Assembly (NCBI GenBank): GCA_022419385.1
Contig: JAJUBI010000006.1
Span: forward strand, 682,001 to 746,000
Direction: 5' to 3'
DNA from: Paraconiothyrium sp. Pb-2020
Lineage: Eukaryota; Ascomycota; Dothideomycetes; Pleosporales; Didymosphaeriaceae
Length of the DNA stretch: 64,000 bases
Part shown: one piece after another, positions 1-12,198 of the stretch
Numbering within the stretch: the first letter of the stretch is position 1
How the letters are laid out: each line of letters starts with the position of its first letter
Notes under the pieces: model-generated
Seen by the model: the letters and a program-made list of their open reading frames with translations, nothing else
Told to the model about the DNA's origin: nothing
The model's database searches: none
Program-made: the position numbers and the translations under genes

Positions 1-1739
1 GGCGGTGGTATATCGGAGCGGGGCAGTGAGGGGGGCATCGATAGCGGAGAGGATGCTATTGATACACTGGCAAGATCTGAGGTCGTAGCGAGGAATATAG
101 TGTGGTAGAGCTTGCGCGTAACAATGACAGTTCGATTGGTTTGAAATGCGGGTAAATCGAGGAAGGAACAACGCAGCCTCTTCGGGAAGTCACGTTAAAG
201 CATGATGCACGGTGATGGCGAGGGTGAACACCAGTTCGGCAGCAGTGAGTTTCTCAGCTCGATCGTAAATGGGCGTTCCAATGATGGCCTGTCTGCATCT
301 CTTCGCGTGGTGGTTGCTCGCTTAGGTGGCAGGGGTCTGGCGCCGGAATGCATGAAGAGGAACAGGAACCACAAACGCAAATCAGACTGCACACCTCTCA
401 GATCTCAGCCGCTGCCGCTGCCCGACGAAAATCAGCCTTCCGTGTCCAAAGAGGATTTCGAAGCCGACTCTCTCAAATACCTCTACCAAGCGCGCAGAGC
501 CGGAGTCCAAATTTGGCTCTGGGTAAATTGCATCGCGCTTAGCAGCCCGCGGTGAGGTCAACGAAAGCATCGGAGCATTAAAGCATACCCTGGGCATATC
601 ACGCCGACCTCTATAGCTGGCGCCGACACATGGCTCGGGGAGACTCTGAAGTACAATCGAAACCTCACGAGAGTCTTCAACTCCAACCACGATGCAAGCA
701 GGGGGAAAGCCCCGGATCGGCGCTGGCGGACGGCCCCGGCTCGTTGCGAGTTAGCGTCTGGCGCTCCGCTAGCGACTTGAGGCTAGGCCGTCGAACTCCG
801 AGGGCCTTCGCCATCACGATTGTCAAGAGACGGAAACGCTCGTGGGCCAGCCAGATTGGGTGAGATGTATCTGACGCGCAAGGAGCTCGGTAGAGGGAAC
901 AACGAGCACGACGAAACCCCGGTCCCATGTGAGGGTTTGCACAATCGACACCCCTGCAAGGTCCCGCTGAGCTTGCGCAAGGGTTCTTGCTCGCATGAGA
1001 CCTGGGAGTCGAGGATGGAGGGCGCGTCGATGCAGCACTTTCTAAACAAACAAGCTGGAAGCGCTGACCAGGCACAGCTAGACGACTCGCGCATCCGGCG
1101 AAACAGCCGCTACCGCGAGTCTGTGCGAGAGGCCGCTGGCGATAATGGTGATTGTCGCCGTGTATGCGTTTCCCTGGGGGCACCACGGCGAGAAGCGTCG
1201 TGTGGGCGCCCAACAGCGATGATCCATCAGAGCCGCAAGAGATGAAGCAGCGAGAGCGCTGAGCGCGGCCTGAAACGTCGTCGTAGAGTCGAGGCGACTG
1301 TGGACGATAATTTTAGGCCGTCGCTCTCATTTCCCAGAAGCATGAGCAGCCAATGGCGACCCCGGTGGCTGGCGCGGACCCTGGCCTGCGCTATTCCTCT
1401 CCTTCCTCGCTGAGTGCCTGCCGAGAACAGCCTCTTCTGCGCGAGCGCCCCCATGCTCCTCCTCTCCTCCACGGCCAGCGTTGCAGCTTCTTACCCCGGA
1501 GTCGCTCATTCTCTTGCGACCTGCGCCGCCCACTTGTCCGCCTGAAGCCCGCAGCGACAACAACCCAGGGCCTGCATCTGTCACGCGAATATATACCCGC
1601 ACCCGTCCCCCCAACAGCTTCGCTGCCACGCATGGAATCGTGAAACCGCGCGTCTGTTGCTGGCCGCCGACCCTCCGCCAGACGTGCCCATTGCGCCCTC
1701 GTCCACGTCCATCCTACCTCGCCCGGAGCCTCTCTCACC
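1..1739. other. No supported gene; upstream region of the SH3 protein gene
   Basis: Several overlapping open frames of 60-180 codons run here on both strands, but none has a recognisable domain or a plausible splice continuation. The last 400 bases are pyrimidine-rich on the plus strand, as is common in fungal promoters and 5' leaders, and run straight into the next gene. A 5' part of a gene starting before the window cannot be excluded. Confidence 0.5.
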
Positions 1740-3662
1740 ATGGACAACTGCGCCCTCTCCTCCGACCGTTGCACCAGGGGGCAGCGACCGCTCGACGATG
1801 CTCAACCCGGAAGTGAACACCAGAAACAACCGCGCATCTCCAGGACATCGTTCGCCGTCGCCCTTCTCGCCACCACGCTACCTGTTACCACCGCGCAGTC
1901 CTGTGTCTCGCTACAAGGCTCGACCACGTGCCCGGCCTTCAGCAATGCTTCGATCAGTACTAGCATTGGCGATTTGTATGTGTAACCTCACGTCAGACTC
2001 GTGTTATCTGCATGCTAACCGAACCTGCTCTCAGCCCCTTCCTCTCATTCGTATCAGATGTAGAGTCTTTTGATAGTCGAATGCAAGACTACATAAGCAC
2101 AGCTTATGTACAAGCCAAGTACGTGACTCCATCTGTCGCTGTGCGCTGGTGTACGATGCTGACTGATGGTACAGATACGTCGACATCCTCGGCTGCTCCA
2201 ATGTCAGTTTAACAAACACGACTAATCTCTATGCCCGGTACACGACCTCTTTCCTCTGCAATGCCATTGTTCAGGCATCGCTTTCGAACTGCAATGAAGA
2301 CTCCAATTCGGTCGCAACATTATGTGCCGATTCATGTGTAAGCTCCTGCCCCGTACGGTTTCATGCTGTGCTGGTGTTAATCTCCGATAGGCCCAATTTG
2401 CCATCAGCGAGCAAGACATAATATCTACCCCAGCTTTTTGCGGCACTCCAGGGAACAACGCGAACGACCAAATCCGAAGCGATTCCGATCGGTGTCAGCA
2501 TGCAGCCAAATCCTTGAGCGGAAAATGTACCCCAGCTGTCGACAATGAGCCGGACGACTGTGGCTTCGCCTCGAATCTGCCCGGTCTTTGCGCGTTCTGC
2601 GCGTCTAGCTCCTCTAATGCCACCGATTCGTGCTGCGTCAATTCCAATGTCGAGGCTCGTTGTGTAGGAGTACAGCTACCTACCACTACGACAATGCCAC
2701 CTCTGTTCACTACCACAACCACTGCTGCCCCCACCGGTTCAACATCCGCTGCGGCAGCTGGGGCTTCTGGCCTATCTGGAGGAGCCATTGCCGGTATTGT
2801 TATCGGATCCATCGTTGGAGCAGCTGTCCTTCTTGGGTTGATCATCGGCGGTTGCATTTTCGCTCGGAAACGCAAACAGAACCAGCAGAACAGCATCTTG
2901 AACACCCCATCTCCCACGCGCCAAGCAGCTATAGGGCCACCGATGACCTTCGGAGGAGATGGACATTCGCCTCCGCCGACCATTGTACCTGGTGCACGAG
3001 TCGCTCGGATGTCAGCTTTGGAAGGTTCAAGCTCTTCGGACCGATACAGCTCGCCCCGCACGGGTGGATACCACGACAGACTTGACCCCTACGACTCCCC
3101 AGAATCACATCGCGCCTACCTTGGAGCAGCAAATCTGCCCAAGCGCGATGGATCTTTGTCTAGCCACTCTGCGTTAGGCATGGCCAGCGGCCACACGTCA
3201 CCCCGTTCAGTATCCGACCCTGATCGTAATCTCTCTAGTCCTGAAGGTGTCGCTTCAGGTCAATCCGAACAACTTCAATTTTTCAAGGATTACTACTCTC
3301 AGGATGACATTCACCCGAACGACACGGTCGCTGTCCTCTGGGCGTACCAGCCTCGCGCCAATGACGAGTTCGAACTAGAGCGCGGAGACATGCTCAAAAT
3401 CGTCGGCATCTGGGACGATGGATGGGCAACAGGTGTGAGGCTCTCCGAGACAACAACCGAATGGGAGGCGCGGAGAGCACTCCAACGCGACTCTGGCGTA
3501 AGCAACGGTAGTCGCAAGTCCCGTATAGAAAGCGACAGCGAGATCAAGGCATTTCCGTTGGTCTGCGTGTGCCTTCCGCAGCACTGGCGCAAGACAATAG
3601 AAGGAGACAGCACAGATACAGGTGGAGGCAGTGGAGGTGACCGACGTCCTCCCAGTCCTTAA
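1740..3662 (+). CDS. Single-pass membrane protein with cytoplasmic SH3 domain
   Basis: Four exons join in frame: 1740-1975, 2035-2118, 2175-2337 and 2391-3662, giving 584 aa. A hydrophobic segment near residues 37-51 could be a signal sequence or anchor. A cysteine-rich, Asn-rich extracellular-looking part follows, then a Thr/Ala/Ser-rich stalk, a Gly/Ile-rich transmembrane helix at about 290-318 ending in the stop-transfer ARKRK, a long Ser/Pro-rich cytoplasmic tail, and an SH3 domain at about 472-515 (VAVLWAYQPRANDEFELERG, then GIWDDGW). The layout recalls fungal Fus1/Sho1-like plasma-membrane SH3 proteins that recruit proline-rich partners at the cortex; the exact orthologue is not clear. 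The start at 1740 is the first ATG in the frame. It leaves about 35 polar residues before the hydrophobic stretch, so a signal-anchor or a different first exon is possible. Confidence 0.82.
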
Positions 3663-5403
3663 TGCCTGCTTCGTAGCTTGTTGACATCTATAGTTGTCTC
3701 GTCTGCCTCACCGTCACCAGCTCCTCTGATCGAGCTTGTCTCGGTGGAACCTGTTTCGCCCTTACCCTCAAGGACTTCGAAACCACGACTACCGCCATCC
3801 TCTTCGCGTCCGAAAACTCATCCGGCGCCTCTCATCTCCCCCGGCTCAAGCACGCTGGTCAACTTCCCACCCTGAATATAATGCGATACGATGATGGCTA
3901 CTGATTTGGACCCCATTTCCGATTTGACATCTGAGGCTTCTTGATACCCGTTCACGTCACGGACCGCATACCCTACTTCGCATTGCATCGCTCAACACAC
4001 TTCACGGCATGGCGTTTGTCGAGACGACAAATGCTACGTAATTATAATTCCTCCAAGCACACCTCCGACGTAACGATTTCTTCTTCTTACTCTCCTTGAA
4101 TAAACGGTAGATTGGCGGGCGGATACTGTTTAATACGCTCTTCCGATCACAACCACACAGCGCGATATCGCGCATCACACTCTCTGACAAACACACGACG
4201 CTACTTTTGCGCCTTCCCCCCCACTACCACCCTCACTCATCATACCATAATCACGCCGACAGCACAACAACTTCACGGTCGAGACTATTGTTCCTCCACT
4301 ACTTCTCTACCACTGCGGTTCTCGTTCTATACCCGAACCCGGCACTTCGCCGGGCATTTCCTTCGCTTCGTTGCTCTCGCCTCCGGGCTGGTCGAGCTCT
4401 CATATAATTCAGTATTGAAAGGAGATGAAACGCAAGAAGCATACATAGCTGGGGAGACTTTGGTGGGCACTTGCGACACATTCTGTATATATTCTGTGTC
4501 GCGTTGAAGGTTGCATCATCTTACCTTTATCTCTATTTTTAACATGTTCACTGGTTGAGGAAAAGCTGGCAGCAGGCAGGTGTGATGGTAGAGCTTGGCT
4601 TTTGGATAGCTGCCGGTTTCGTTGGCGATGAGGTGGTGGAAACGAAGGTGGGTTGGGTAGCATTGGATAGATAATTCATGAAGGGAGGAATTGTACAGTC
4701 TATTCTTGACATCGAGTGTTTGTTTGTGTGATGCCGTCAACTCGTGTGAGAAACTCACAACATCAGCGCAGTCGCCAAATCCCTTTTTTTTTTTTCGAGT
4801 CTCGTTCGCTTAAGCTAAGTACCAGATTTTACACCATCGCGCTATTGCACGTTCCTATCTCTCGTCACAGCTTCTTTTCCATGTATGTAATGCGAAAGAT
4901 ACGATGCTGAAATGGGAGAGCCGCCAAGACAGCCATGTTCAAATTGCGAGACGCGTTTCTTCATGCGGCGGGTGCGAAACCCGCTGAGCAGTTCCACAGC
5001 TGTAGGAAAGGAGCACCGACCGCCGCTCAGCACTGGCTCCCTGCGAACGGGTTCCACGACATTAGCACCACTGCTCGGCATCTCCGACGAGTCGGAAGAT
5101 TTGTAAGGGGTGTGTGCGTTATGCTTCATCTTGTTCGATGGGATGGTATGGTTGTTATAAGAGGAGGGGTATGTACAAGGAGGATGGGGCATGAAAGGGG
5201 CGTGGCGTGGCGCGTAACCTTGTGCGCCACGTGCGGATTGTAGGCCGTGAGTGTAACGTGTATCTTCGTCAAGCATTGGGGTATCTCCCACCGATTCCAA
5301 TTCCAGCCGACTTCCGCCTCTCGCCAAAGAGACATTGCGGGAAACACGCGAAGTCCAACCTCATCTGCTGCATTGCCAGCTCTGTAAAGGCGGAAGGGAG
5401 GGG
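3663..5403. other. Intergenic, convergent 3' ends
   Basis: The region lies between two convergent genes. It contains short frames only, a run of T near 4786-4796, and a 161-codon minus-strand frame at 4842-5327 with no domain and biased low-complexity content. I see no gene, RNA or repeat here. Confidence 0.5.
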
Positions 5404-7504
5404 TTAGGTTCCACGACCTTTCCGCCTTCCCATCTTCACTAGCTCGCCCTCACCAGCACGCTTGTTCCACTCCTCCGTCTCGCGCTTCACTCCTTCGCGG
5501 TATGCCTTCGCCTCGTCGCTGCCTTCGACTAAGAGCTGCGGACAGTGTCCCGAGCGGCGCAGGTGCCGCTTCAGATTCTCCCAGCGGCAGTCGGGCTTGA
5601 AGGTGCAGCCCGGTTGTGGGCAACGGTAGGGGCGTAAAGTCTGACCATTGCATTAGCTTGAGGACGGTGTGGCTAGCGGGGGAGAGAGGACTTACCTGAT
5701 GCGTGCGCTCATGCTTACTCAAATTAGAGCTATCCGCGCACGAGAAGTCGCAGAAGCGGCACTTGTGCGGTTTCTTCCCCTCGTGCAGCGCCGAGATGTG
5801 CGTCTGCAGCTGCGTGTGCGTCGTCGTGGTGTATCCGCACCTGTCACAGACATATGGGCGCTCGCCTGTGTGCGTGCGCTCGTGGTTGTCCTTCGCTTGG
5901 TTCGTAGCGAAGGTCTTGTTGCAGTCTTTGAAGCTGCATGCGTAGGGACGGTGGCCGGCGTGCGCGAGGAGGTGCCGTGAGAGCTTGGAGCGCTGCTTGA
6001 AGTCTTTGGAGGAGGCTTCACAGTTCTCCCACTGACAGACGCACTGGGCGCAGTTGTCGACGTGGGTGGCTTTGATGTGGGCGTGGAGGGCGGAGGGGTC
6101 GGGGAAGGCGGCGAGGCAGAGGAGGTCAGGGGCATGTTGCCATCTGCAGACGCAGGACTGCGCATCCGTAACGCTTCCGTTTGCAAGATCCGAACCGATG
6201 TTGCTCGAGGACTGTAGTTCAGGTTTGGGTTCAAGCCGTGCAGCTGATATGTCGAAGTCGATCTTGGGGTTCTTAGGCCCCGCACTCTGGAATGCGTCCG
6301 AGTAGTGCGATTGTGGAAGAAGCCACGTGGTGTCATTGAACCCATATAAAGGGCTGTTCAGACTGTTGTCGAACACGTTCATACCCGAAGCTGAAGGTGT
6401 AAGAGAGAACGTGGTGCTCGGCTGACTCGACTGGAGCCCGAAGTTCAGGAAGTTGTTCGCCAGACTGTTACCTTCGGCCAGGGAAGCATTCCAAACGTCG
6501 AGATGTTCTTGTGGAGCGGTGGTACAGTCGCCACATGCTCTGGATACACCGTGGCAGCACGAGTTGTCAATGTGACAGTGCTCTCCGGGAATGTTCAGGT
6601 AGCACGATGTACCGACGATATGGTTTGGCGTCGGAGACGTATGGCTGCTGAATGCACTTTCGATTGATGTGAGATTGCCGGGTGATAATACCGGTGTAGC
6701 CACGGTGGATGTAGTCGGTACTGCTCCATGGCAATGGTTCAGTGCATCGTGAGCCTGGGAGTAACATGGGTACGTCTCAAATCCAGACAGATGAGGGTCA
6801 AATGTATGCTGTCCCTCCTGGAAGTGACAGCGTGTGTTATCGTAACAGTAGATGGTGCCGGCGACGGTGGGTGCTGTGTGAGCGAAGTGACATTCACTGT
6901 CAGGATCTCCGAGTGGACAAGGCTGAACATCGCACTTCTGACAGAAGCATGGATGGTCGACACCGTCTATCTTTGTGCATTCTGGATCAGCACAGTGGTC
7001 GCTGCATGCTGCTTCCTCGCAGTGAGGGTCATAGCATGCGTCCTCTTCAGAGCACTGTTCATCACCAGGGCATGGCAAAGCGCAAGGAGAGTTACACGAC
7101 GCGGTGTCCAGATCGCATCCTTGGCAGAACTGCTCGAAGCAGAGGTCCGGGAACTGCTGGTCCGAGTTCGAGATGGCTTGGTTGGCGGCAACATTGTGGT
7201 ACTCGCCTACCTTGACGGCCGAAGCCTTCCGTTTTGACGGGCGCCCGTCTTCGCAGGAAGGACAGCCGGGCTTGGAATTGCGAGTTCTTTGGGCACTTGG
7301 GTCACCATGCTCAGCACAAGTACCCGTATCCGCGGCCAATCCCAGGCCCGCAGATTTGGGATCGGTCAGTATGACATTGTTGTTCACATCGCGCTTTGAA
7401 CCTGCCAGCGGCGCGGGCAAGGCGAACATAGGATCCGGGAAAAAGAGATTGTCGTCGTCGCCGTATGCCGAGTCGCGGTCGTTTCCTTGATATGAGTGAG
7501 CCAT
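5404..7504 (-). CDS. C2H2 zinc-finger regulator with Cys-rich region, Zap1/ZafA-like
   Basis: Two exons (7504-5696 and 5640-5404) join in phase 0 across a 55-nt intron and give 681 aa. Residues about 122-247 are packed with Cys and His (FCQKCDVQPCP-type spacing). That matches the metal-sensing activation region of zinc-responsive regulators such as yeast Zap1 and Aspergillus ZafA. From about residue 445 a series of C2H2 fingers follows: two wide-spaced, tryptophan-containing fingers (CVCQWENCE), then TGERPY-type linkers. The last finger lies in exon 2 (PYRCPQPGCTFKPDCRWENLKRHL). The tail is basic (GRRKGRGT). An in-frame ATG at 7639 would add 45 residues; the 7504 start (MAHSYQGND) looks more natural. 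A zinc-homeostasis role is an inference from the two-part architecture; other C2H2 factors remain possible. Confidence 0.8.
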
Positions 7505-8111
7505 GCCGGCGCTGCTGGAGGGGCTTAAGACAGACTGAGGGGAAGGAAAAATGAAGGTCATACAAGCTGCGTGCCGGACATCAAGGTGCTCGGGTGCGCA
7601 CAACGCAATACAGTGCAACGCGGTTTCCCCACCAAACATGAAAGTGCAGTGAGGACGGTGTAAAGTGAAAGACTGGTATCCCGCCAGCTCTTCAGGGAGT
7701 TGTGAGAAACAATTGCCTTTTCAGGGTGTAATGGTTGTTCGGCGCATGGCAGTGAATGCGGCGCAGAGAGTTGAAATCGTTAGTCAGGTGCACTTGACTA
7801 ATCGGCTTACTTCCCAGTTCCATTGGCCGCTTGCTTCGCTGCCTCGTTGCACGCAACCACTCCATTGTTTATGGGCAAAACTTGCGCTCTCGTCATCTAG
7901 ATGTAGTCGACGTGGCAGATGTTCCTGAGCGCATGCGCGACAGACTGCAAGAAATGAAGTCGCACGCGGTGGAGGGTTTAACATTAGCACTCATTTTCAG
8001 CGGCCTCCGTGCGCAATGAAGCTGCAATAGACGTACGACCCCGCGCCCAGCCCGGCCGTCTGTCACCTCCGCCCGGCGCCCATTCGCCGACTCCATACCT
8101 TCCCTACAACC
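7505..8111. other. Divergent intergenic region
   Basis: This is about 600 bases between the minus-strand C2H2 gene and the plus-strand small myristoylated protein, so it must hold both promoters. I see no TATA box or repeated motif that stands out, and the short frames have no support. Confidence 0.5.
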
Positions 8112-8598
8112 ATGGGCAACCTTTGCGGCAAATCGTCCAAGGAGGACAACTTCCAGGGCGCAGGTCGCACTCTGGCTTCAGCTCCCACGCCCGCGACCAA
8201 GGCATCCATCCCCGCAAGCGCCGTGAATGTAGGTGGTCCCAGTGCGAAGCCCAAGGTGACGGGACCAGGACATACAGTAGGCGGCGCTGGAGGCAATGAC
8301 GGTGCAGGTGATCCCAGAGCAGCGGCCGCAGCAGCAGCAGAGGTGCGTAGTGCAAAGCCGAAGAACGCGGTGAAGCCGATGACCGTCACGGCTTGGATGT
8401 GAGTGCGAGAGGAGATGTAGCTGACGGATGCATCATTATCACCAGGCCCGCGCAAACAAGCCTGTGACGGGAGATCTGGCAAAGAAGCTCAACGAGCAGA
8501 AGAAGCAGACAAACAACCAGACACTGCAGCAGGCCGCGTACGAGAATCGAGCGCAGCGCGACGCAGATGCTGTGACCGAAACGCGGAATTACAACTGA
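8112..8598 (+). CDS. Small protein with N-myristoylation signal
   Basis: Two exons, 8112-8342 and 8446-8598, join in phase 0 over a 103-nt intron and give 127 aa. The N-terminus MGNLCGKSSKEDNF has Gly2 and Ser-containing positions expected for N-myristoylation, with Cys5 next to it as a possible palmitoylation site, so the protein is probably held on a membrane. The middle is Ala/Gly/Pro-rich and probably disordered. The last 50 residues (LAKKLNEQKKQTNNQTL) are charged and probably helical. I do not recognise a catalytic domain. Short proteins of this build are widespread in ascomycetes, but I cannot name a function. Reading straight through the intron gives a short alternative tail ending at 8402, less likely than the spliced form. 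Confidence 0.72.
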
Positions 8599-9237
8599 GT
8601 AGTCGCGCTTATTGCGATGCCATCATGCAAGCGGGCGCACCCGAGGACGCCTGATCTTGGGAGGAAGTCGGATCAGTCGGCTCAGACCACGCATCCCGTT
8701 CCTTGGCGAACGACCGGCCAAAGCTGCGAACCGACGCAGAAATCCATTGAGCGTTCGCTTTTGCAACAAATACCAGAGGTTGACCTCTTGAATTTGGGGT
8801 TGTTAAGAAGAAGTCACAAAGTCCCACCTTTTGGCATACCACCGGAGTCGGGAGTTTCATACCATTGTGTTTACGGTGGTTAATTTAGACGATCAGTTGT
8901 TCATATCGGCGGTAGATTTCTCTTGGGTTGGATAAGTTCTTGGGTATTCAGTGCTCAATGGTTCCGAAGACAATCTCGATACAGTGAGCCACCAGTCCTG
9001 CGGTCAACGTCTCCGCATCAACAAGTGAAAACCAAACTATGAAGACAGTAACTTGTATTATGACACTACACGTTGCAGCCGATTCCAGAGATACTCGCCC
9101 AACCGTTACAGATATGACCGCTCGGCAGATGACAGTGATCAGGGCAAAAAAACTCAACAATTTATAAGCTGTTAATGTAGGTCTATCAGGGTATCGAACA
9201 ACATATGAAATGATCACCGGCCACGCGAGATCTATTC
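8599..9237. other. Intergenic, convergent 3' ends
   Basis: The region lies between the small myristoylated protein and the MFS gene, which converge. A hydrophobic minus-strand frame of 89 codons at 8948-9217 lies just beyond the MFS stop. It has no upstream exon or homology I can recognise and is not called. Confidence 0.45.
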
Positions 9238-11380
9238 CTACGCCTCCCCACCTCTAACATGCACCGCTTGTGCAGGTCTCACCTCCGCAGCTTCGACATC
9301 CTGCACTTTCTCCCGTTGAAGCAGGTTCTCCTGCTGTTCCGCCACGGTATCCACTTCCTTTCGATTCACGTGTACCCTGCCAGTACACACAGCAAGCAAG
9401 AACGGACTCGTCATGACCATGCCCTTCTTCTCTTCTTTCTTCACTTTGCCGTCGTCCCCCACTTTCTTCGGGTTCCCGATCCACACGTTGCCTAAGAACG
9501 CAGATGCCACAATACTGAGAGCCACGAACGGTAGCACGGAGATGAAACCCCACATGATAGCCCTTGCGGCAGCATTGCGAACAGCTTCTTGGGTAGCAGG
9601 CGGGAGACTGGTCAGCGAGTCGAGGCTCGAAAGGCCTGTCGATCCGCCTTTGACCGAAGAGTCAGTCCCGGGAATGATAGCGCGCAGGTATTGCGCGAAC
9701 TTATTGCTGAACACTGCACCCATCATCGAAATGCCAAGCGTCTCACCCAGCGGGAGTGTAAAACTCAGTACACTCTGCATAGCTGCTAGGCGGTTTGGCC
9801 ATATTCCCGCTGCATGTAGCACAACAGGCATAAATCTGAATGCCGTGCCAGCACCCGCGACCGCGAGGAAGACGCTGACGAGCGTAGTGTTTCTGGCAGA
9901 AATCGCCCACGTCATTGCAGCCAGGCCGACGGCTTCGACGATAGATCCGATGAAGAGTGGGTAGAAAGTCTGCTTGGGCCAGACGTTGCACATGAGGAGC
10001 GTGGTGTAGACGCCTACCCCGAGACCTGGGGTGTAATATAAGAGCTGAGTGCCGGCCTTGGAGGAGGAGTAGCCCTCTGCCAACTGCCAGTAGTAGCTCA
10101 CAAAATAGAAGGCAGAGACGAGCGACACGCCGGCGGAGAAGTTGATGATCATAAGCAGAATAGTGTCTTTCTTTCGAAACAGGGTCGAGGGGATCATGGC
10201 GACTTGGTGGGTGAAGATGCGCGCCATGAGGCGGCCGGGCCCGAGGAGGTATTCGTGGGTGAAGAAGAGGATTATGAGGATGCCGCCGACGACGAAGGGG
10301 ACAATGGTTGCGGGAGAGGACCAAGCGTAAGAGGTTCCGCCCCATTGGACGGCGAGAATTATGAGCCCGATGCCGAAGATGAAGGTTATCATGCCGATCC
10401 AGTCGATCTGGCCAAGGCCGGTGATGTAGCCTGTGCGTCTGGAGTCGCCGGGTTGGAGGTTGACTCGTCCTTTCTTGAGATCATTCCGCATGAGGAAGAA
10501 GATGAGGATGTGTGAGAGAAAGGCGATGGGGATGGGAACGACGAAGCAGTAGCGCCAGCTTGAGTTGGCGAGGTAGCCTCCAAGGACGGGGCCCACGGCA
10601 TAACTACACCATGGGTCAGCAAAGGGTTTTAATAGAGGCGTAAAGGTCGTACCTGATACCATTGATCAGACTGAAAATAGTGTTGTTTTTTGAGTTATCC
10701 GCGAGAGTCATTCCATCCGATAAAACGATGCGAGTCAAATTCAGGATTCCCGCAGCTCCCATTCCCTGTAACGCTCGTCCAAGGAGCAACATTCCCCATG
10801 AGACCGAAGATGCGCAGAGCACGCTGCCTATCATGATCCAGAACATCTGCCATTGAAGAGCAGCATGTCGTCCGTAGACATCGGCGAGCTGGCCTGATAC
10901 TGGGACAAATGTTGTGAAGGTGAGTGTATACGCGGCGACGATCCAGTTGAAGCTTCCACTCAAATGATCTAGAGATATTAGTGCATGCTGGTTGGGTCAA
11001 GAGGCGAACATACTGAAATGCGACGAGATCGTAGGTATCGCTGGAGCTACGATAGTCACATCGACTGCGGCGAGGAAATTTGGAAGCACTAAGCCGATAA
11101 TTAACCTCCACCGACGTGCTGCCATTTGCCTAGCTTCTCGTCGAAGTCTCTCATTTTCGACTGGGTTCTCCGAGGGGTGTGGCTTGGTGACGTGAGAGGA
11201 TTGATTTGTTGTGGGGGCCGCCCCAGAATCAGTCAGGGCATCTTGAGCTGTGTCACCCGCCGTTGATGGAGGCGACGCGTATGGAGATAGGTGAATCTCG
11301 TCTGTTGTTGGTAGACCTTCTTTCCGTGCCTTGCTTTCCTTGACCCTCCGTTTGATGTACTTGAACAGCAGATACGCCAT
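9238..11380 (-). CDS. MFS drug:H+ antiporter, DHA2 type, 14 TM
   Basis: Exons 11380-11014, 10968-10653 and 10603-9238 join in frame to 682 aa. A polar N-terminal tail of about 90 residues precedes TM1 (VLPNFLAAVDVTIVAPAIPT), where the AAVDVTIV stretch is the DHA2 D1-type motif. Motif A is GQLADVYGRHAA between TM2 and TM3. The antiporter motif C is YAVGPVLGGYLA in TM5. Length, motif C and the extra helices point to a 14-helix DHA2 pump of the family that includes fungal aflatoxin-type and azole-resistance exporters; the substrate is not predictable. The C-terminal tail is charged and cytosolic. No biosynthetic gene lies beside it, so a general export role is as likely as a pathway-specific one. 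The third junction restores the SYAVGP motif, which supports the splice model. Confidence 0.9.
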
Positions 11381-11521
11381 TGTTGTGGGCTTCGATCTTC
11401 TTGAATTGGGACCGTCGGCAGCAGAAAGACCAAATGGATTTTTAGGATGGGAGCCTAAGCACTGGACTTTGTCCGCACTGCAAGCAGCATCTTATACACT
11501 CATTGCTTTGTGCCCCAACAC

Positions 11522-11953
11522 CTATACCTGTTCAGGGCTGCTCAGCGGGAAAGATGCTTCAGCCTCGCCCACTTGCCCTGTAGGCCGATCAAACAACCTA
11601 TCTTCCGCATACCGTTGCGCAAGCAGGGCATCGCGTGGCGATGCTGCGGCGTCCATGGTGGATCTCTTGTAAAGGATGAAGCGCACGGAAGCCCGCGATG
11701 CATGCCCAAATAAGTAACTCGCTAACCCCCTTCGTACAAGTACTTGCGGAAACCGCGTCGACGGTTGAGTCGTGCTTGATGCGAAATCTAGCTCGGCGAA
11801 CGATTGGCCTGTACTCGCAAAGCTATCGCGATTAGGATACAAGCTGTTCGGACCGGTGAAAGAGTTCGCATTGGTCGCGTTATTGACGTCTTCCAGTGGT
11901 GACATGCGTTGCTCGTTGCAAATCGAAGACCCTGGCGTTGAGTCGCGCAACAT
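11522..11953 (-). CDS. Possible hypothetical protein
   Basis: An open frame of 143 codons from ATG 11953 to TAG 11522 has mixed composition and one longer uninterrupted stretch (RGLASYLFGHASRASVRFIL), but no domain I know. Its end, CAG followed by GTATAG, could also be a splice donor, with an acceptor about 45 bases on that would change the last residues. It lies between the 5' ends of the MFS gene and the DUF92 gene. Nothing else supports it; it may be promoter sequence that happens to be open. Confidence 0.25.
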   Translation of the reverse strand: MLRDSTPGSSICNEQRMSPLEDVNNATNANSFTGPNSLYPNRDSFASTGQSFAELDFASSTTQPSTRFPQVLVRRGLASYLFGHASRASVRFILYKRSTMDAAASPRDALLAQRYAEDRLFDRPTGQVGEAEASFPLSSPEQV

Positions 11954-12198
11954 AGCCCCCAACTCTGAACGGTGCCATGTGGATCTTTACAAGCTTAAGC
12001 GGATGCGAAGTTTTAAGCTCGGACATGCAAACGAGATGAGGTGGACATGACCATCGTCAAGTTGAATTTCCATTAGCTTGGGTGGAGATAGAAGCCCCGC
12101 CAAGGACCATAAGGCTGCCAGCGTCATCCCTCACATCCTCCGTCGCTTACGGGCAGCCGTTACCACCAGCTCCCGTTAACAACTGCTGCTACGCAAAT

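Noticed and set aside
202..1213. Open frames at 202-555 (+) and 677-1213 (-), up to 178 codons
   Set aside because: They overlap other open frames on both strands, have no domain, and the composition looks like GC-biased non-coding sequence.
4842..5327. Minus-strand frame of 161 codons after the C2H2 gene
   Set aside because: Low-complexity, His/Pro/Ser-rich, no ATG at a sensible place, no splice continuation and no recognisable family.
8948..9217. Hydrophobic 89-codon minus-strand frame
   Set aside because: It lies in the 3' region of the MFS gene; AT-rich codons give hydrophobic residues by chance, and no partner exon or family was found.
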